Assembly: GCA_947179485.1 (NCBI GenBank) | Contig: OX359246.1 | Location: forward strand, 52,183,632 to 52,247,631 | Origin: Allacma fusca | Lineage: Eukaryota; Arthropoda; Collembola; Symphypleona; Sminthuridae | Direction: 5' to 3' | DNA: 64,000 nt | Part shown: positions 21,431 to 31,723 of the stretch, in pieces | How positions within the stretch are numbered: the first letter of the stretch is position 1 | How the letters are laid out: each line of letters opens with the position of its first letter | The notes under the pieces: generated by a model | What the model saw: the letters and a program-made list of their open reading frames with translations, nothing else | What the model was told of the DNA's origin: nothing | Databases searched by the model: none | Made by a program: the position numbers and the translations under genes

Positions 21431-22127
21431 ATTAAGATTAACATATGGTCGATTGCAATACCTGAAAGTCAAATGCGGGTTCAGGTTCGGGTCGGATCTG
21501 AACTTCAGGTTAATTTTCAGGTTCGGGTATTCTAGTTATACGCAACGAAAAATACCTGACAAATAAAGTATTTGCCCGGATCCGACTGAGCAAGTTCGGG
21601 TCGAAGAAAGTTTTTACCTGAAATTTCAGATTCGGGTCGGGTTCAGGTGCGGATCCTGATTTTTTAATACCTGAAAGCAGCTCTAAACACCTCAACAGTT
21701 TCTCAACAAAATTCCCTAATGAAAAATGGTCAACAGATTTTTCAATCACTGTTTGTAATTCCGTTCGAAAACTTCCCTGCTGAAAATATTTTTTCCCTGG
21801 GAAGATTCTTCACGTCTTCCCACATAAATCCGACCCCAGGTCTAGGATGACTTTGGCATATTCGCGTTTTTAATATATAATTTGTAATTATTGATTTTGG
21901 TTGGCTTCGTTTGACGAAGTAAAAGTATATTAAACTCAAGCCACATTAACTGAATTTCACTCGCTTGAGCTTGCTTACTATCAGTTTATTTTGTATGTGC
22001 TTCAAAAGTTTTTCTCACATTCACAAGTACATAACATTAGTACATCGGCACTTACTCATTGTTAGCAGAACATGCATACTTCCATTTTTACAAGCGTTAA
22101 CTTAGAAAGCGGATGAAGCCATCTGTG

Positions 22128-23156
22128 TCAGTGGTTAACCCTAATTTCCCAACAACAAGTAAGACGCAGCCCACTGGCTTGATCCAAAAATATTAACATT
22201 CTAATTCGTAAATAAACACTATAATCAGTTTTTGAGGAATTATCATTTTTATCTTTAATACTCTTGTTGAGCTTACCATCTCCAACTTTAAGAATCCACT
22301 CCGAAAAATCCATGTCATACCGTGCTCGCATATTTACATTCAACTTAAAAGTTTTGAAACATTTCCAGTTCACACTGCTTTTGATATTCGATTCGATTAT
22401 TGAAATTCGATTCCCACGCTTGACAAAATTTAAAATTTGTCGAAAATTCCCTCCAAGAATTATTAATTTCCCACCAAATGGTTTATTATTATAAATGATT
22501 TCTTGTAGAAGCCTATTAACCACATCCAAACTGTACTTACTTGCCATTGTGCATTCATCCCAGATTATTAGCTGAGATTTGCGAATTCTATCTGCCTCTA
22601 CATAGTTAACTTGCATTGAGGACGTGATGTCCCTGCTTGTATTCGGAGGTATGCAAAATTGAGAGTGGTAAGTCCTACCACCTTTCAAAAGTGTAGCTGC
22701 AATTCACGTTGAAGCAACTGCAATTGATATCCCTTGCAGACCGTTAAACAGGTGTTCACGAACGTAGCTCATTAATGTTTCATACACATATGTTTCTCCA
22801 CTTCTACCAGGGCCATTTAGATGAATACAATTATCTGTGTAATTATTTGATTCAATTGCCTTTATTGCAAAATCTACCCCGTATTTCTGTTGCTCGTTCA
22901 GTTTATCATAATTTCTTGCAAATATGTTTTCTTCGTCAATGTCATATGTCTCATACATTGTAGATGTCATGTAGCCTTGTAGTTTTGGCATTCCAAAATC
23001 TTTTTCACCGGATTTTTTGTGCATTTCAAAAATGCTTTCAATTTCATGTAAGCACAGTTGCGCAGTAAAGTTTTCAGTGTGATCACGACGAAAGTCTTCA
23101 AAGTGGTTAAAAATATCTATAGCGCTTGAAGGAGCCGAAAACACAAATAATTGCAA
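22128..23156 (-). pseudogene. Helitron Pif1-like helicase
   Basis: Two frames (22704-23156, then 22128-22688) cover the helicase. They show LNEQQKYGVDFAIKAI, a Walker A region LNGPGRSGETYVYETL, Walker B LIIWDECTM, PFGGKLIILGGNFRQIL and LNVNMRARYD. The enzyme unwinds DNA during rolling-circle transposition. The Walker A lysine is Glu here (GRSGET instead of G-x-x-G-K-T), and GGDFRQ is GGNFRQ, so ATPase activity is unlikely. The sequence stops matching after about 22290. Confidence 0.85.
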
Positions 23157-23361
23157 AAAGTTGCCGCAACTGATTAGACATTTGATATATTAGTGCCTCG
23201 TTCATAGCATGGTACGATTGCAGTTCAATTTCGAACATGAATCTTGGAATGAATCACATAAGCATCCATCGACAGTTCTTAAATCATCAAATGATGTAGC
23301 TCCCTTTTTGTGGAGTAAGAGTAATTTTATAGCGTATTTTTGTATATTTGAAGGGCTCACA

Positions 23362-24485
23362 TTAAACATGCGGCCGATAACATGTGGAACTCTTTTCCCA
23401 AACTTTGCACTTCTTCATTGTTATTGGATCAGTTCCGTCTGTGAAACAGTAGTAATTAGGTATATCTGCATAAAGATATTGCCTTGCATTCGCATTTTGT
23501 GCGTTCAACTTAAAATAAGCAGATAGATTAGAATCTTTCACATATCCTAATGCCTGTGCTTCATCACCATTGCGATAGTACAATGTTTGCTCATTCGGTT
23601 CTTGAACATGTAAACGATAAACGGTGCTAGATTTATCCTGTATCCAGAACCCACAAATCCTCCACATTGCTTCCGGAGCGCTAATATATCGAGCATTTAT
23701 GTGTTGGCATATTTCGTCTACATTGACTGTAGTATCAGTTTCATTTAAAAGCAAATCAGCACAATCATGACCCTTGTAGACGTACTTGTAGATGTACTTG
23801 ACAGCTTTAACAGAAGAACAAACTTCCACATTAATATGACAATTATACTCAAGTATGGGTTATGTGGTACCACATGCTGGTTTGTAAATTCATGTTTTCC
23901 CTTGTGAAACCTAATTCCACTATTTTTGTACAACGGGAACCCATCAACACTGGTATCGGTGACATTACAAAACTCCTTAGGAAATCGTTTCGTGCAAATA
24001 CCATTACGCATGCATTTTTGGGAACATGGCCCGTGGAGCATATGCGTTGTCGCTGCCTCGTAAAGCTTAGGTTGCGTTTTTTTGCATGGAATTTCGGCTC
24101 AGATGATTTTGTCTACACAATTAGGATCTTTAAGATCTAAATCCCCACCTATCCATAGAATGTGGGCGTGAGGCAGGCCTCGTTTTTGAAACTCAATTAC
24201 ATACACATATCGTCTGCGTTTCCCAAAAATTCCGCGTTTTGTAATATCTTCAATTAACTCCTTTAATTTTAAATTAAAAACACGCGCAACCATAGCAGAT
24301 CTATCTGATGGATGTTGACGTGGTAACAAATTTTCCATTATGTCTTTCCAATTCAGATTGCAAGTCATAGTTATGAATAAATCGGGTTTACCAAATTGTT
24401 GGACAATTGCCATTACATCCTGATATCTTTGTTGCATATTTCTGGGACTTCCAATGTAACTCGATGGAAATATAACTACGACCAA
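23362..24485 (-). pseudogene. Helitron Rep (HUH endonuclease) domain
   Basis: The frame at 24099-24485 shows PSSYIGSPRNMQQRYQD, KPDLFITMTCNLNW, RVFNLKLKEL and EFQKRGLPHAHILW, with the HUH motif His-Ala-His near 24160. Frames 23745-24041 and 23362-23829 continue with HGPCSQKCMRNGICTKRFPK and the tyrosine motif KYIYKYVYKGHD near 23785. Rep nicks and joins single DNA strands at the element ends. Metal-binding histidines and both tyrosines remain, but frameshifts near 24090 and 23830 break the protein. Confidence 0.87.
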
Positions 24486-26034
24486 CTCCTTTTCCAGTTG
24501 CTGCCGCTAGGTTTGTCACATATTTTTGAACAGATGAATACGATTGGTTATAACGCAAAAAATTTAACTGATTTGCTTCCATTCTGCAATACCAATCAAC
24601 CATTAATTGGTGTTTTAGTTTTCCACCAGATAGCAAGTGGTCTGTCTGATCTTTTCGTATTTGCAGGTGGAAGCTGAAATACAACATTTTAGTAATTTTG
24701 GTTTATCCGTCACTGGTTTTTAAACCATAATTCCAACCCTTCTCCCCTGTTGGGAAAAATAAGGGATAAGTAAGCCCATCCAAGAACTCGATAAGTATAT
24801 TGATGTTTTTCATTCTTTTATCCTCTCTCAAATATACCCGTATATCCCTTTCAAAAGGCGGTTCGCTCTCGTCATTTGTGAATACCAACAACTTCATTAG
24901 CTTTGGCAACATTATACCTTATCGGGTCATAATTATTATTCGTCGAAATTTTCATCGTAAGATTTTTTGTATCTTTTCCGGCAAATTGCATTTCGATCTC
25001 TACTTCTTTGAGCATCCTGTAGCAAGCAACTAATTTATTATTTGCCTCCATAAATTCATACAAAATTTGTAGCACTGCATCTTTACACCCAGAATCAGCT
25101 GGATTTTCCATTCTATATGACGATGCAATCTCACTATCGTAAACATACAATTGAGCAAACTGTGGCCTGTCACCCGGTTTGGGGTACAATGGTCCACTGC
25201 AATGATACAGCTGACCATGAAGGCGGAAAACATATGGACCACCTAACACATGTTGTACGTTTCCACCACAGGATGCCATTGCAATGGCAGAGTTATATGA
25301 ACGAATGTTGATCATAAAATGTTTTTCCCGAAACAGTTCTGCCACCGTTTCGTGTGGCGGGTTCATTGATATCAATGTATCAATTTTTCCATGATGGCAG
25401 CAAGTAAAAAACTTAAATATTTATTTTCGTCGGATCCGTTAGACCTGCTTTCGTCTGCAAAATGCAATGCATGACAGTTCCGGCATTCTTTATCCATTTT
25501 CCCGATACTATATTCAGTAACATTGCTTTCATCAACATTGATGTTCAGACCACAGTATTCGGTTTGTTCAAGTGTGCGTCTATTCGCTGTTAACCGACGA
25601 ATACGTTCGGTCTCGTTTACATATTCTCGAAAAGGTAGTTTAGTAGGTTAGTACTCAAAACTTCTTGAATAGCACCATAATTTGCTCTCACAGTTTCATT
25701 AAGGCGTGAGTGATTCTCAGCCCGGTAATCTCGTTTGTTAGCACTCAAGGCTTCTCGATTGTCGGCATAATTTTCTCTCTGAGTTTGATTAAAACGAGTT
25801 ATTCTGAGCACGGCATTGCCGTTATGAAGCAATGAAAACTTCTCGGTTATCAGCATAATTTGCTCTTCGCATATCATGATTACCTGAGGTATCATGCTCT
25901 GGCTGAATCGAGAGTGAGAAGCCTAGGATGGCGGGTGGTTGTGAATTAAAGTTGCTCTCGTTATTTTCAATTTTAATACTGTTTTGCTTGTGGAAACAGT
26001 ATACAATTTTATATTGCGACAAAGGAAATTTCAT
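24388..26034 (-). pseudogene. Helitron N-terminal region
   Basis: Pieces in several frames: CRNCHALHF near 25470 and a CCHHGK-like motif near 25395 (zinc-binding), then HETVAELFREKHFMINIRSY, FRLHGQLYHCSGPLYPKPG and AQLYVYDSEIASSYRM at 24872-25375. Next are YPLFFPTGEKGWNYG at 24703-24912 and the VDWYCRMEANQLNFLRYNQ segment near 24600. At 25617-26034 a run of NYADNREALSANKRDYR repeats matches the arginine-rich repeats that open many Helitron proteins. Frame changes occur about every 200-500 bp. Confidence 0.75.
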
Positions 26035-26080
26035 GAAGCGTGCAACTACTACTATTGGGACTTAGCATTGCAACGGGTTA

Positions 26081-26659
26081 ATGGATCAGGAAGTGATTTA
26101 CGATTTACCTGAAATCATAAACATTCCAAGAAAGTGTACGAACGTAGTCGTCTGCAAAACAGATCATTTACATAGGTTCGATTTTGTGATAGGAGGTTTG
26201 TGCGATAAGTGGGTATGTAAGGATAGTGTGGTGTTTGTGTGCTGGAGTATAGTACTTCTTAAACGCTCCTTTTTCCTTTTCTACCTTCCTGCACGTATAC
26301 CCTGTCCACACATTCCCTCAAAAAGAAGGCTCAAATTACGACTACTGCAATCTGGCATCAATGTTCTAAATCCTGGACCAACTTGTGGCATCTGCAATCT
26401 CATAGGCAGGAAAAACCAACTTGTTTTATTTTGCGACGAGTGTGAAAACTCATTCCATAGAACCTGTATTAAAATCTCAAATAATGATTTCAAAAAAGCT
26501 GTACTATCTGAGTACTGGAAATGCAATAGATGCAGTCATGATATTGCTCTCACGACGTGCATTTTATGCAAAACATTTAAAAGACATGGAACCTTTACAC
26601 ATGCAAACCTTGCAAAAGAATGGCCCACCACGCTTGTATTAAAAAAGAACTCAATATAA
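26081..26659 (+). pseudogene. LINE N-terminal segment: 2A-like motif and PHD finger
   Basis: The convincing part begins near 26280. RRLKLRLLQSGINVLNPGP (ending at 26380) has the NPGP that closes 2A ribosome-skipping peptides; the usual GDVE before it is GINV here. Immediately after comes a C4HC3-type PHD pattern, CGICN, CDECENSFHRTC and WKCNRC, a protein-interaction finger found near the start of CR1-like LINE proteins. A second finger begins at CILC near 26558 and continues in another frame as TCKPCKRMAHHAC and WLCSIC, so one indel lies near 26590. The first 65 codons are probably not coding. Confidence 0.7.
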
Positions 26660-27264
26660 AGACAATTAAACCATCCATGGAATGGCTTTGCTCGATTTGC
26701 CAACAAAACCCAGCTAAAATTATCCCAGCCGCTTTGATGGGGAAAAAGAAAATTTCACTCTCGAATGACACGCAATTAAAGGTATCAAGGAAATCTATAA
26801 AATTGGGACATTTGAACGTGAGAGATATCCTTTCGTTGAACAAGAAAGACGACATTCAGGCACTAATTACATCATTTGACTTCGACTTTTTTGCTGTATC
26901 CGAGACTTGGTTGTTGGCATCAACTTCAAACGAAGAGATTGACATAGCGGGTTATAATGTCTTTAGAAAGGACCGTGACAGCAAAAGTAAAGGAGGAGGA
27001 GTATGCCTTTATGCCAAAGATATATGGTGTATTTCAGAGATGACCTCTCCCTTTCCCTTTCCCATTGAATCATTGCAAGTAAAGGCAAAACTAAACCAAT
27101 CAAAGCCAATAATCCTTTCCGTAATCTATTCTCCTAAATACTTCCCAAAACTTTTTAAAGAAGCTCTAGAAACAGCTACAAATACAAATAAATATGTATG
27201 CTACATCTTGGGAGACATAAATTGTGACCTAAGCGCAAAAAGCAGTGAAAATGGGAAATACTAA
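26620..27264 (+). pseudogene. LINE second PHD half and AP endonuclease
   Basis: After MEWLCSICQ the frame carries the endonuclease: KLGHLNVRDILSLNKKDD (about residues 67-84), FFAVSETWL with the catalytic Glu, IAGYNVFRKDRDSKSKGGGV, VIYSPKYF and LGDINCDL. The enzyme nicks genomic DNA to prime reverse transcription. The frame ends at 27264 after SENGKY. The rest (LIDIIFTN, GISDHDLVYT with the catalytic Asp-His) continues in the next frame from 27330, so a single frameshift separates endonuclease from RT. Confidence 0.85.
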
Positions 27265-27335
27265 ATATACTGGCACGAGGGGGGTACACGAATGTAATAA
27301 AATCCGCCACGAGAACTACGAACACCTCAAGCTCG

Positions 27336-29654
27336 TTGATAGACATTATTTTCACAAACCAGCCAACTTTACAAATAGAATCGGGAGTATACCCATGCGG
27401 CATATCCGACCATGACTTAGTATACACTATTAGAGCAAAGTTAACAAAAACATCGAATCCACGGATAGTTCAAGGAAGAGAATGGTCAAAATTAGACAAA
27501 GTGAGCTTCGAACAAAAATTTGCATCCGCTCCCTGGTGGATATTTGAGTTTAACAATGTCAACGATTGCTTCAACAACTTTATTTATTTAACTAACTACA
27601 TAGTGAATCTAGTTGCACCTCTCAGAAAAATACGCGTAAAAAATGTAAAACCGGTTTGGCTAACTGAATCATTCAGAAACTTGATAAAACAACGAGATCA
27701 GTTGAAAGCACACACAAACAAACTGAATGACTTTAGTTCGTGGATTAAATATAAAGCCACTCGAAATGAAATCAACAGAGAGAAGACTAAAATAAAAAAA
27801 TATGAAATAAATCGTTGCATCAAAGGTTCTACCAACAAAAGTAAAACGGCTTGGAAGCTATTCAACAGTGAAACGGGTAGAACTCAGAAGCAGACGAAGA
27901 TTGCCAGTCTATGTACCTCCACAAGAACACTGACCTCACAGTTAGACATAAGCAATGAGTTGTGCAAACATTTCACCAAAATTGAAGATTCTACTCCCAG
28001 AATGAGCGCAAACGAAATACTGCAAGACCGGGTCATGCAGGGAGAAAAATGTCTGGACTCCATATTCATAGCATCAGAAGAAATTGCAGCCACTATCAAG
28101 GCGCAACCTAATGATAAAGCTGTCGGGGCAGACGGAATTCACATCAAAACAATCAAATTGCTGGGCAACCCTATTAGCATCATCTTAGCATTTCTATTCA
28201 ACCTTTCATTGTGTCATGGAATTTATCCAGACGCCCTGAAGAAAGCTGTAGTGATTCCTTTATACAAGGGAAAAGGGGAGAGGAGCAATGGAGATAACTA
28301 TAGGCCAATAAGTGTGCTACCTGTGATAGCTAAAAGTTTTGATCGCATTGTACACAGTTACTTAAGTGCATATTTAGAACAGCACAATATACTCTCACCT
28401 TGTCAGCATGGATTTCGAAAATTCCTCTCAACAACAAGTGCGTTAATAAAATTTACCAATGACATCTTCTTGGATGCAGATAAGGGAAACTATTTGGTAG
28501 CAGTTTTTGTAGACTTCCGGAAGGCATTTGACTTTGTTTCACATAATCTTCTGCTACATAAATTGAAATGTATTGGACTAGGAGGAAGCGTCTACAGGTG
28601 GTTTCAATCATACCTAGAAGGACGAACAATCCAAGTAAAAGTAGGAGAAAGCATATCAGAGCCCAGACAAGTGAAAGTTGGTACTCCACAAGGGAGCTGC
28701 CTTTCACCACTGCTGTTCTCCTTATTCATAAATGACCTACCCAAATGCTTTCCAAGCGCTAGGTGTATTCTGTTTGCTGATGATTTAGTGCTGTATATAT
28801 CTGGAAAATGCCTTCAAACAATTCAAAACACGATGAAACATGAGCTAGAAGTGCTAGAAACGTGGGCTCTGAAGAATGGAATGTTCGTCAATCTTGAAAA
28901 GGCTAAATATATGGTGTTTAAATCTCCTCATAAGAAAAAAGTCGAAGAGTGTATGGTCTTGTGCTTTGAACAAAAACCTATTGAAAGAGTGCCAACCTTT
29001 AAATATCTAGGGTTAACTCTTGACGAGCACCTAACTTGGAATGAGCACTATAATAATGTATGCAATAAAGTGTCAACTCGGACAAATATGTTAAGGAAAA
29101 ATAAAAACAGCTTCGGTGAAAGGGACCTGATAATTTTCGCGGACAGCCTAATTATATCCGTTATAAACTATGGACTGCCTGTGTGGGGGACAATCTGCGA
29201 TTCAAAACTGAATCAGTTGGACAAATGCTTATTTAAGCTGTATAGCAGGGTCTTTGAGCCACCTGGTGGTAGTACGCAAATCCCGAAAATGGACATTTTA
29301 GAAAAAATGAGTTGGATGATGACATCTGAAAGGAGAATTCTTTCCCAAGTAAAGTTCCTTCATAAACATTATATAAATAGTAAAGACACTAACTATACCA
29401 TCAAAACTATGTTCTCAGAGATAATCAAAAACCGCAGAGAGAGAACAACAGTAAACCTACGGAAGCCTCTAAATTTGGACCATGCCGTCAAAGTGAAGTC
29501 GTTTGCCGAGAAATCATTCTCATATTCAGCAGTAAAATGCTGGAACTCTCTGCCAACAGAGACGCAAGATACGTGTAGTGAATCCACTTTCGATATACTA
29601 ATAAGAGATTACATAATATCCAAACGAATAGAAATTAACTTTCTGAACATATAA
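27336..29654 (+). CDS. LINE reverse transcriptase with endonuclease tail
   Basis: 772 codons uninterrupted. It opens with the last endonuclease motif (ISDHDLVYT), then an RT with AVGADGIH near 262, NYRPISVLPV near 329, VAVFVDFRKAFD near 388, GTPQGSCLSPLLF near 449 and the catalytic FADD at about 479-482. KNGMFVNLEKAKYMVF and FKYLGLTLDEHL follow. The C-terminal domain includes NYGLPVWG and KCWNSLPTET. It performs target-primed reverse transcription in the nucleus. All RT catalytic aspartates are present, so this half could be intact while the N-terminal half is shifted. Confidence 0.93.
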   Translation: MIDIIFTNQPTLQIESGVYPCGISDHDLVYTIRAKLTKTSNPRIVQGREWSKLDKVSFEQKFASAPWWIFEFNNVNDCFNNFIYLTNYIVNLVAPLRKIRVKNVKPVWLTESFRNLIKQRDQLKAHTNKLNDFSSWIKYKATRNEINREKTKIKKYEINRCIKGSTNKSKTAWKLFNSETGRTQKQTKIASLCTSTRTLTSQLDISNELCKHFTKIEDSTPRMSANEILQDRVMQGEKCLDSIFIASEEIAATIKAQPNDKAVGADGIHIKTIKLLGNPISIILAFLFNLSLCHGIYPDALKKAVVIPLYKGKGERSNGDNYRPISVLPVIAKSFDRIVHSYLSAYLEQHNILSPCQHGFRKFLSTTSALIKFTNDIFLDADKGNYLVAVFVDFRKAFDFVSHNLLLHKLKCIGLGGSVYRWFQSYLEGRTIQVKVGESISEPRQVKVGTPQGSCLSPLLFSLFINDLPKCFPSARCILFADDLVLYISGKCLQTIQNTMKHELEVLETWALKNGMFVNLEKAKYMVFKSPHKKKVEECMVLCFEQKPIERVPTFKYLGLTLDEHLTWNEHYNNVCNKVSTRTNMLRKNKNSFGERDLIIFADSLIISVINYGLPVWGTICDSKLNQLDKCLFKLYSRVFEPPGGSTQIPKMDILEKMSWMMTSERRILSQVKFLHKHYINSKDTNYTIKTMFSEIIKNRRERTTVNLRKPLNLDHAVKVKSFAEKSFSYSAVKCWNSLPTETQDTCSESTFDILIRDYIISKRIEINFLNI

Positions 29655-29796
29655 ATACCTCATTGGAAAATTATTTGACAACATACTTTTAAATTACTGT
29701 AGTACCTAGGTGTTCGGCATGAAAATAACAATGTAATACTGTTATGCTTCAACACGTTAATAAAAATTTGATTTGATTTGATTGATTTGATTTGAA

Positions 29797-29984
29797 CTAT
29801 GTCTGCATTATCATTTTTAAAGGAAAACTCGTCGTTAAGATTATGGTGTGTATTGGACTGCATGTCCTGTTTGCGACTTCTTTTGTTGGTGGGATTCATT
29901 TCTTGCCTCTAAAAGATGACAGGTTAAATGTTCTTATGATAGGAAAATGTGTCTTTAAAAGATTCGTTTTGTCTTGAAAATGAC
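29797..29984. other. Boundary between LINE tail and satellite
   Basis: Short stretch that grades into GTCTTTAAAAGA words. No gene seen. Confidence 0.4.
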
Positions 29985-31190
29985 AGGTTAATTAGTCTTT
30001 AATAGAGTTATTTCGTCCTTAACATACTGATTTTGTCTTTAAAAGATTGATGGTGTCTGTAAAAAACTGATTTTGTCTTTAAAAGACGGATAGTGTCTGT
30101 AAAAGATCAATTTTGTCTTTAAAAGACGGATAGTGTCTGTAAAAGACCAATTTTGTCTTTAAAAGACGAATAGTGTCTGTAAAAGACTGATTTTGTCTTT
30201 AAAAGACGGATAGTGTCTTTAAAAGACGGATAGTGTTTTTAAAAGACGGATAGTGTCTGTAAAAAACTGATTTTGCCTTTAAAAGACGAATAGCGTCTGT
30301 AAAATACTGATTTTGTCTTTCAAAGACGGCTAGTGTTTTTAAAAGACTGATTTTGTCTTTCAAAGACGGCTAGTGTTTTTAAAAGACTGATTTTGTCTTT
30401 CAAAGACGGATAGTGTTTTTAAAAGACGGATAGTGTCTGTAAAAGACGGTAAATGTCTGTAAAAGACTGATTTTGTCTTTAAAAGACTGATTTTGACTTT
30501 AAAAGACGAATAGTGTATGTAAAAAACTGATTTTGTCTTTAAAAGACGAATAGTGCATGTAAAAGACTGATTTTGTCTTTCAAAGACGGATAGTGTCTTT
30601 AAAAGACGGATAGTGTCTGTAAAAGACTGATTTTGTCTTTAAAAGACGGATAGTGTCTGTAAAAGACTGATTTTGTCTTTAAAAGACGGATAGTGCCTGT
30701 AAAAGACTGATTTTGTCTCTAAAAGACGGATAGTGCCTGTAAAAGACTGATTTTGTCTTTAAAAGACGGATAGTGTCTGTAAAAGACTGATATTGTCTTT
30801 CAAAGACGTATGGGGTCTGTTAAAGACTGATTTTGTATTTAAAAAGACAGACTAATTTTGTTTTAAAATGAAACACTGGTATCGTCTTTAAAAATATATG
30901 AAATTTTCTTTAAAAAAGACAGCAAATTGTCAATAGAAAGACCTCAAATAGTCTTAAAAAACAGCAAATTGTCATTAGAAAGGCAGCAAATTGTCATTAG
31001 AAAGAGTAAATTGTCTTTAAAAAGACAGCAAATTGTCTTTAAAAAGACAGCAAATTGTCTTTAAAAAGACAGCAAATTGTATAAAAAGACAGCAAATTGT
31101 CTTCAAAAAGACAATCAAATTGTCTTTAAAAATACAATCAAATTGTCTTTAAAAAGACAGGCAAATTTGTCTTTAAAAAGACAGTTCGTA
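29985..31190. repeat. Tandem array of 20-bp self-complementary units
   Basis: From about 30060 to 30840 the sequence runs as about 39 consecutive 20-bp units with no net indel. Two unit types mostly alternate: AAAAGACTGATTTTGTCTTT and AAAAGACGGATAGTGTCTGT. Each junction makes GTCTTTAAAAGAC, an inverted repeat. From about 31010 to 31190 the period becomes about 22 bp (GACAGCAAATTGTCTTTAAA). It is non-coding. Confidence 0.9.
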
Positions 31191-31199
31191 AAAATACCT

Positions 31200-31700
31200 G
31201 GGAAAAACGGTGTAGCTCCTACCTCGGAAAGAGCTGACGAAGAAATGAAGAGATAAGTGAGAGTGAGTGGTGTGAGTGAGTGGTGGAATGGCATGGCAAA
31301 CGTGCGACGGCGTCGTCGAATTTGTTGTCCAGTTATTGACGCTACGTATGTAAGTACATAGCGTCTATAAGGACTCGTGTGCAGTGCACGGTGCACTGCA
31401 CACGGTGCAGCGGTGCACGTGCACTGCCCACGGTGCAGCGGTGCACGTGCACTGCTTCGGCCAGCTGATTGTGAGCCGAGTTTATGGGAGAAAGAGATAA
31501 AACTCGCAATCAGCTGAGCTTCGGCTTGCTGAACTCATAGGCAACTCGATGGTATGTATATATATACATATATAACAAGCAAGTCGAGAAGAAGCACGGC
31601 GAGCTGTTGCAGAGGAGAGCTTTTCCAGTTCCAGCTCGCTCGCTGTGCTTCTCGTCTTGCTTGCTGTATACCCACCGGCTTGCTTCGCTGTAGTGAAATA
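31200..31700. repeat. Palindrome-rich GC-richer segment with GTGCAC words
   Basis: A hairpin GACGCTA...TAGCGTC lies at about 31338-31367. GTGCAC/GCAGTGCAC words and a 28-bp tandem duplication containing CACGGTGCAGCGGTGCACGT lie at 31380-31455. Inverted arms CAGCTGATTGTGAG.../...CGCAATCAGCTG lie at 31462-31516. Long inverted arms around AACAAGCAAGTCGAGAAG and CTTCTCGTCTTGCTTGCT lie at 31574-31665. No coding frame is supported. Confidence 0.75.
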
Positions 31701-31723
31701 GTATTCTACAATGCCCTACATAG

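Larger units (their letters stand above)
20382..21685. mobile_element. hAT-like element with CAGGTTCGGGT arrays at both ends
   Basis: A 1.3-kb element with ends CAGAGCTGCTTGCAAGTATC and, from the right, TAGAGCTGCTTTCAGGTATT. Flanking 8-mers atcacttt and aacacctc agree at 5 of 8. Arrays of CAGGTA, CGGGTTCGGGT and AATACCTGAA words occupy 20400-20640 and 21470-21670. Between them are a degraded copy of the CAGGGGTCGGATTT family and a short frame that may be a BED-finger transposase start. Confidence 0.6.
19841..21839. mobile_element. hAT-like element, CAGGGGTCGGATTT family (copy 3), hosting nested inserts
   Basis: The left end CAGGGGTCGGATTTTTGT and the complement of the right end CTGGGGTCGGATTTATGT match at 16 of 18. 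Flanking 8-mers (gcgtacgc and gtctagga) agree at only 4 of 8, so the duplication has decayed. The body has the family words CCCTGCTGAA and TTCCCTGGGAAGA plus a 33-bp tandem array. A second element (20382-21685) is inserted within it. Confidence 0.65.
22128..26034 (-). mobile_element. Helitron relic
   Basis: On the minus strand, in order, are a Cys-containing N-terminal region, a Helitron_like_N/HUH Rep domain, and a Pif1-type helicase. That order is diagnostic of a Helitron rolling-circle transposon. Frames are broken at several places and the helicase C-terminal third is missing. A CTTCG-TTTGA-CGAAG hairpin at 21905-21919 lies downstream but has no CTRR end near it, so termini are unresolved. 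Confidence 0.85.
26260..29796 (+). mobile_element. CR1/L2-like LINE with PHD fingers
   Basis: Contains a 2A-like NPGP motif, PHD-type zinc fingers, an AP endonuclease, a full reverse transcriptase and a C-terminal domain. It ends in a TTTGATTTGATTTGATTG microsatellite (29768-29796), as LINEs of the CR1/L2/Rex group often do. Frameshifts lie near 26590 and 27264. The 5' end abuts the minus-strand Helitron and its exact start is unclear (between 26050 and 26280). Confidence 0.85.

Noticed and set aside
21905..21919. CTTCG-TTTGA-CGAAG hairpin as the Helitron 3' terminator
   Set aside because: Position is plausible downstream of the helicase, but no CTRR end follows within about 10 bp, so it stays unassigned.
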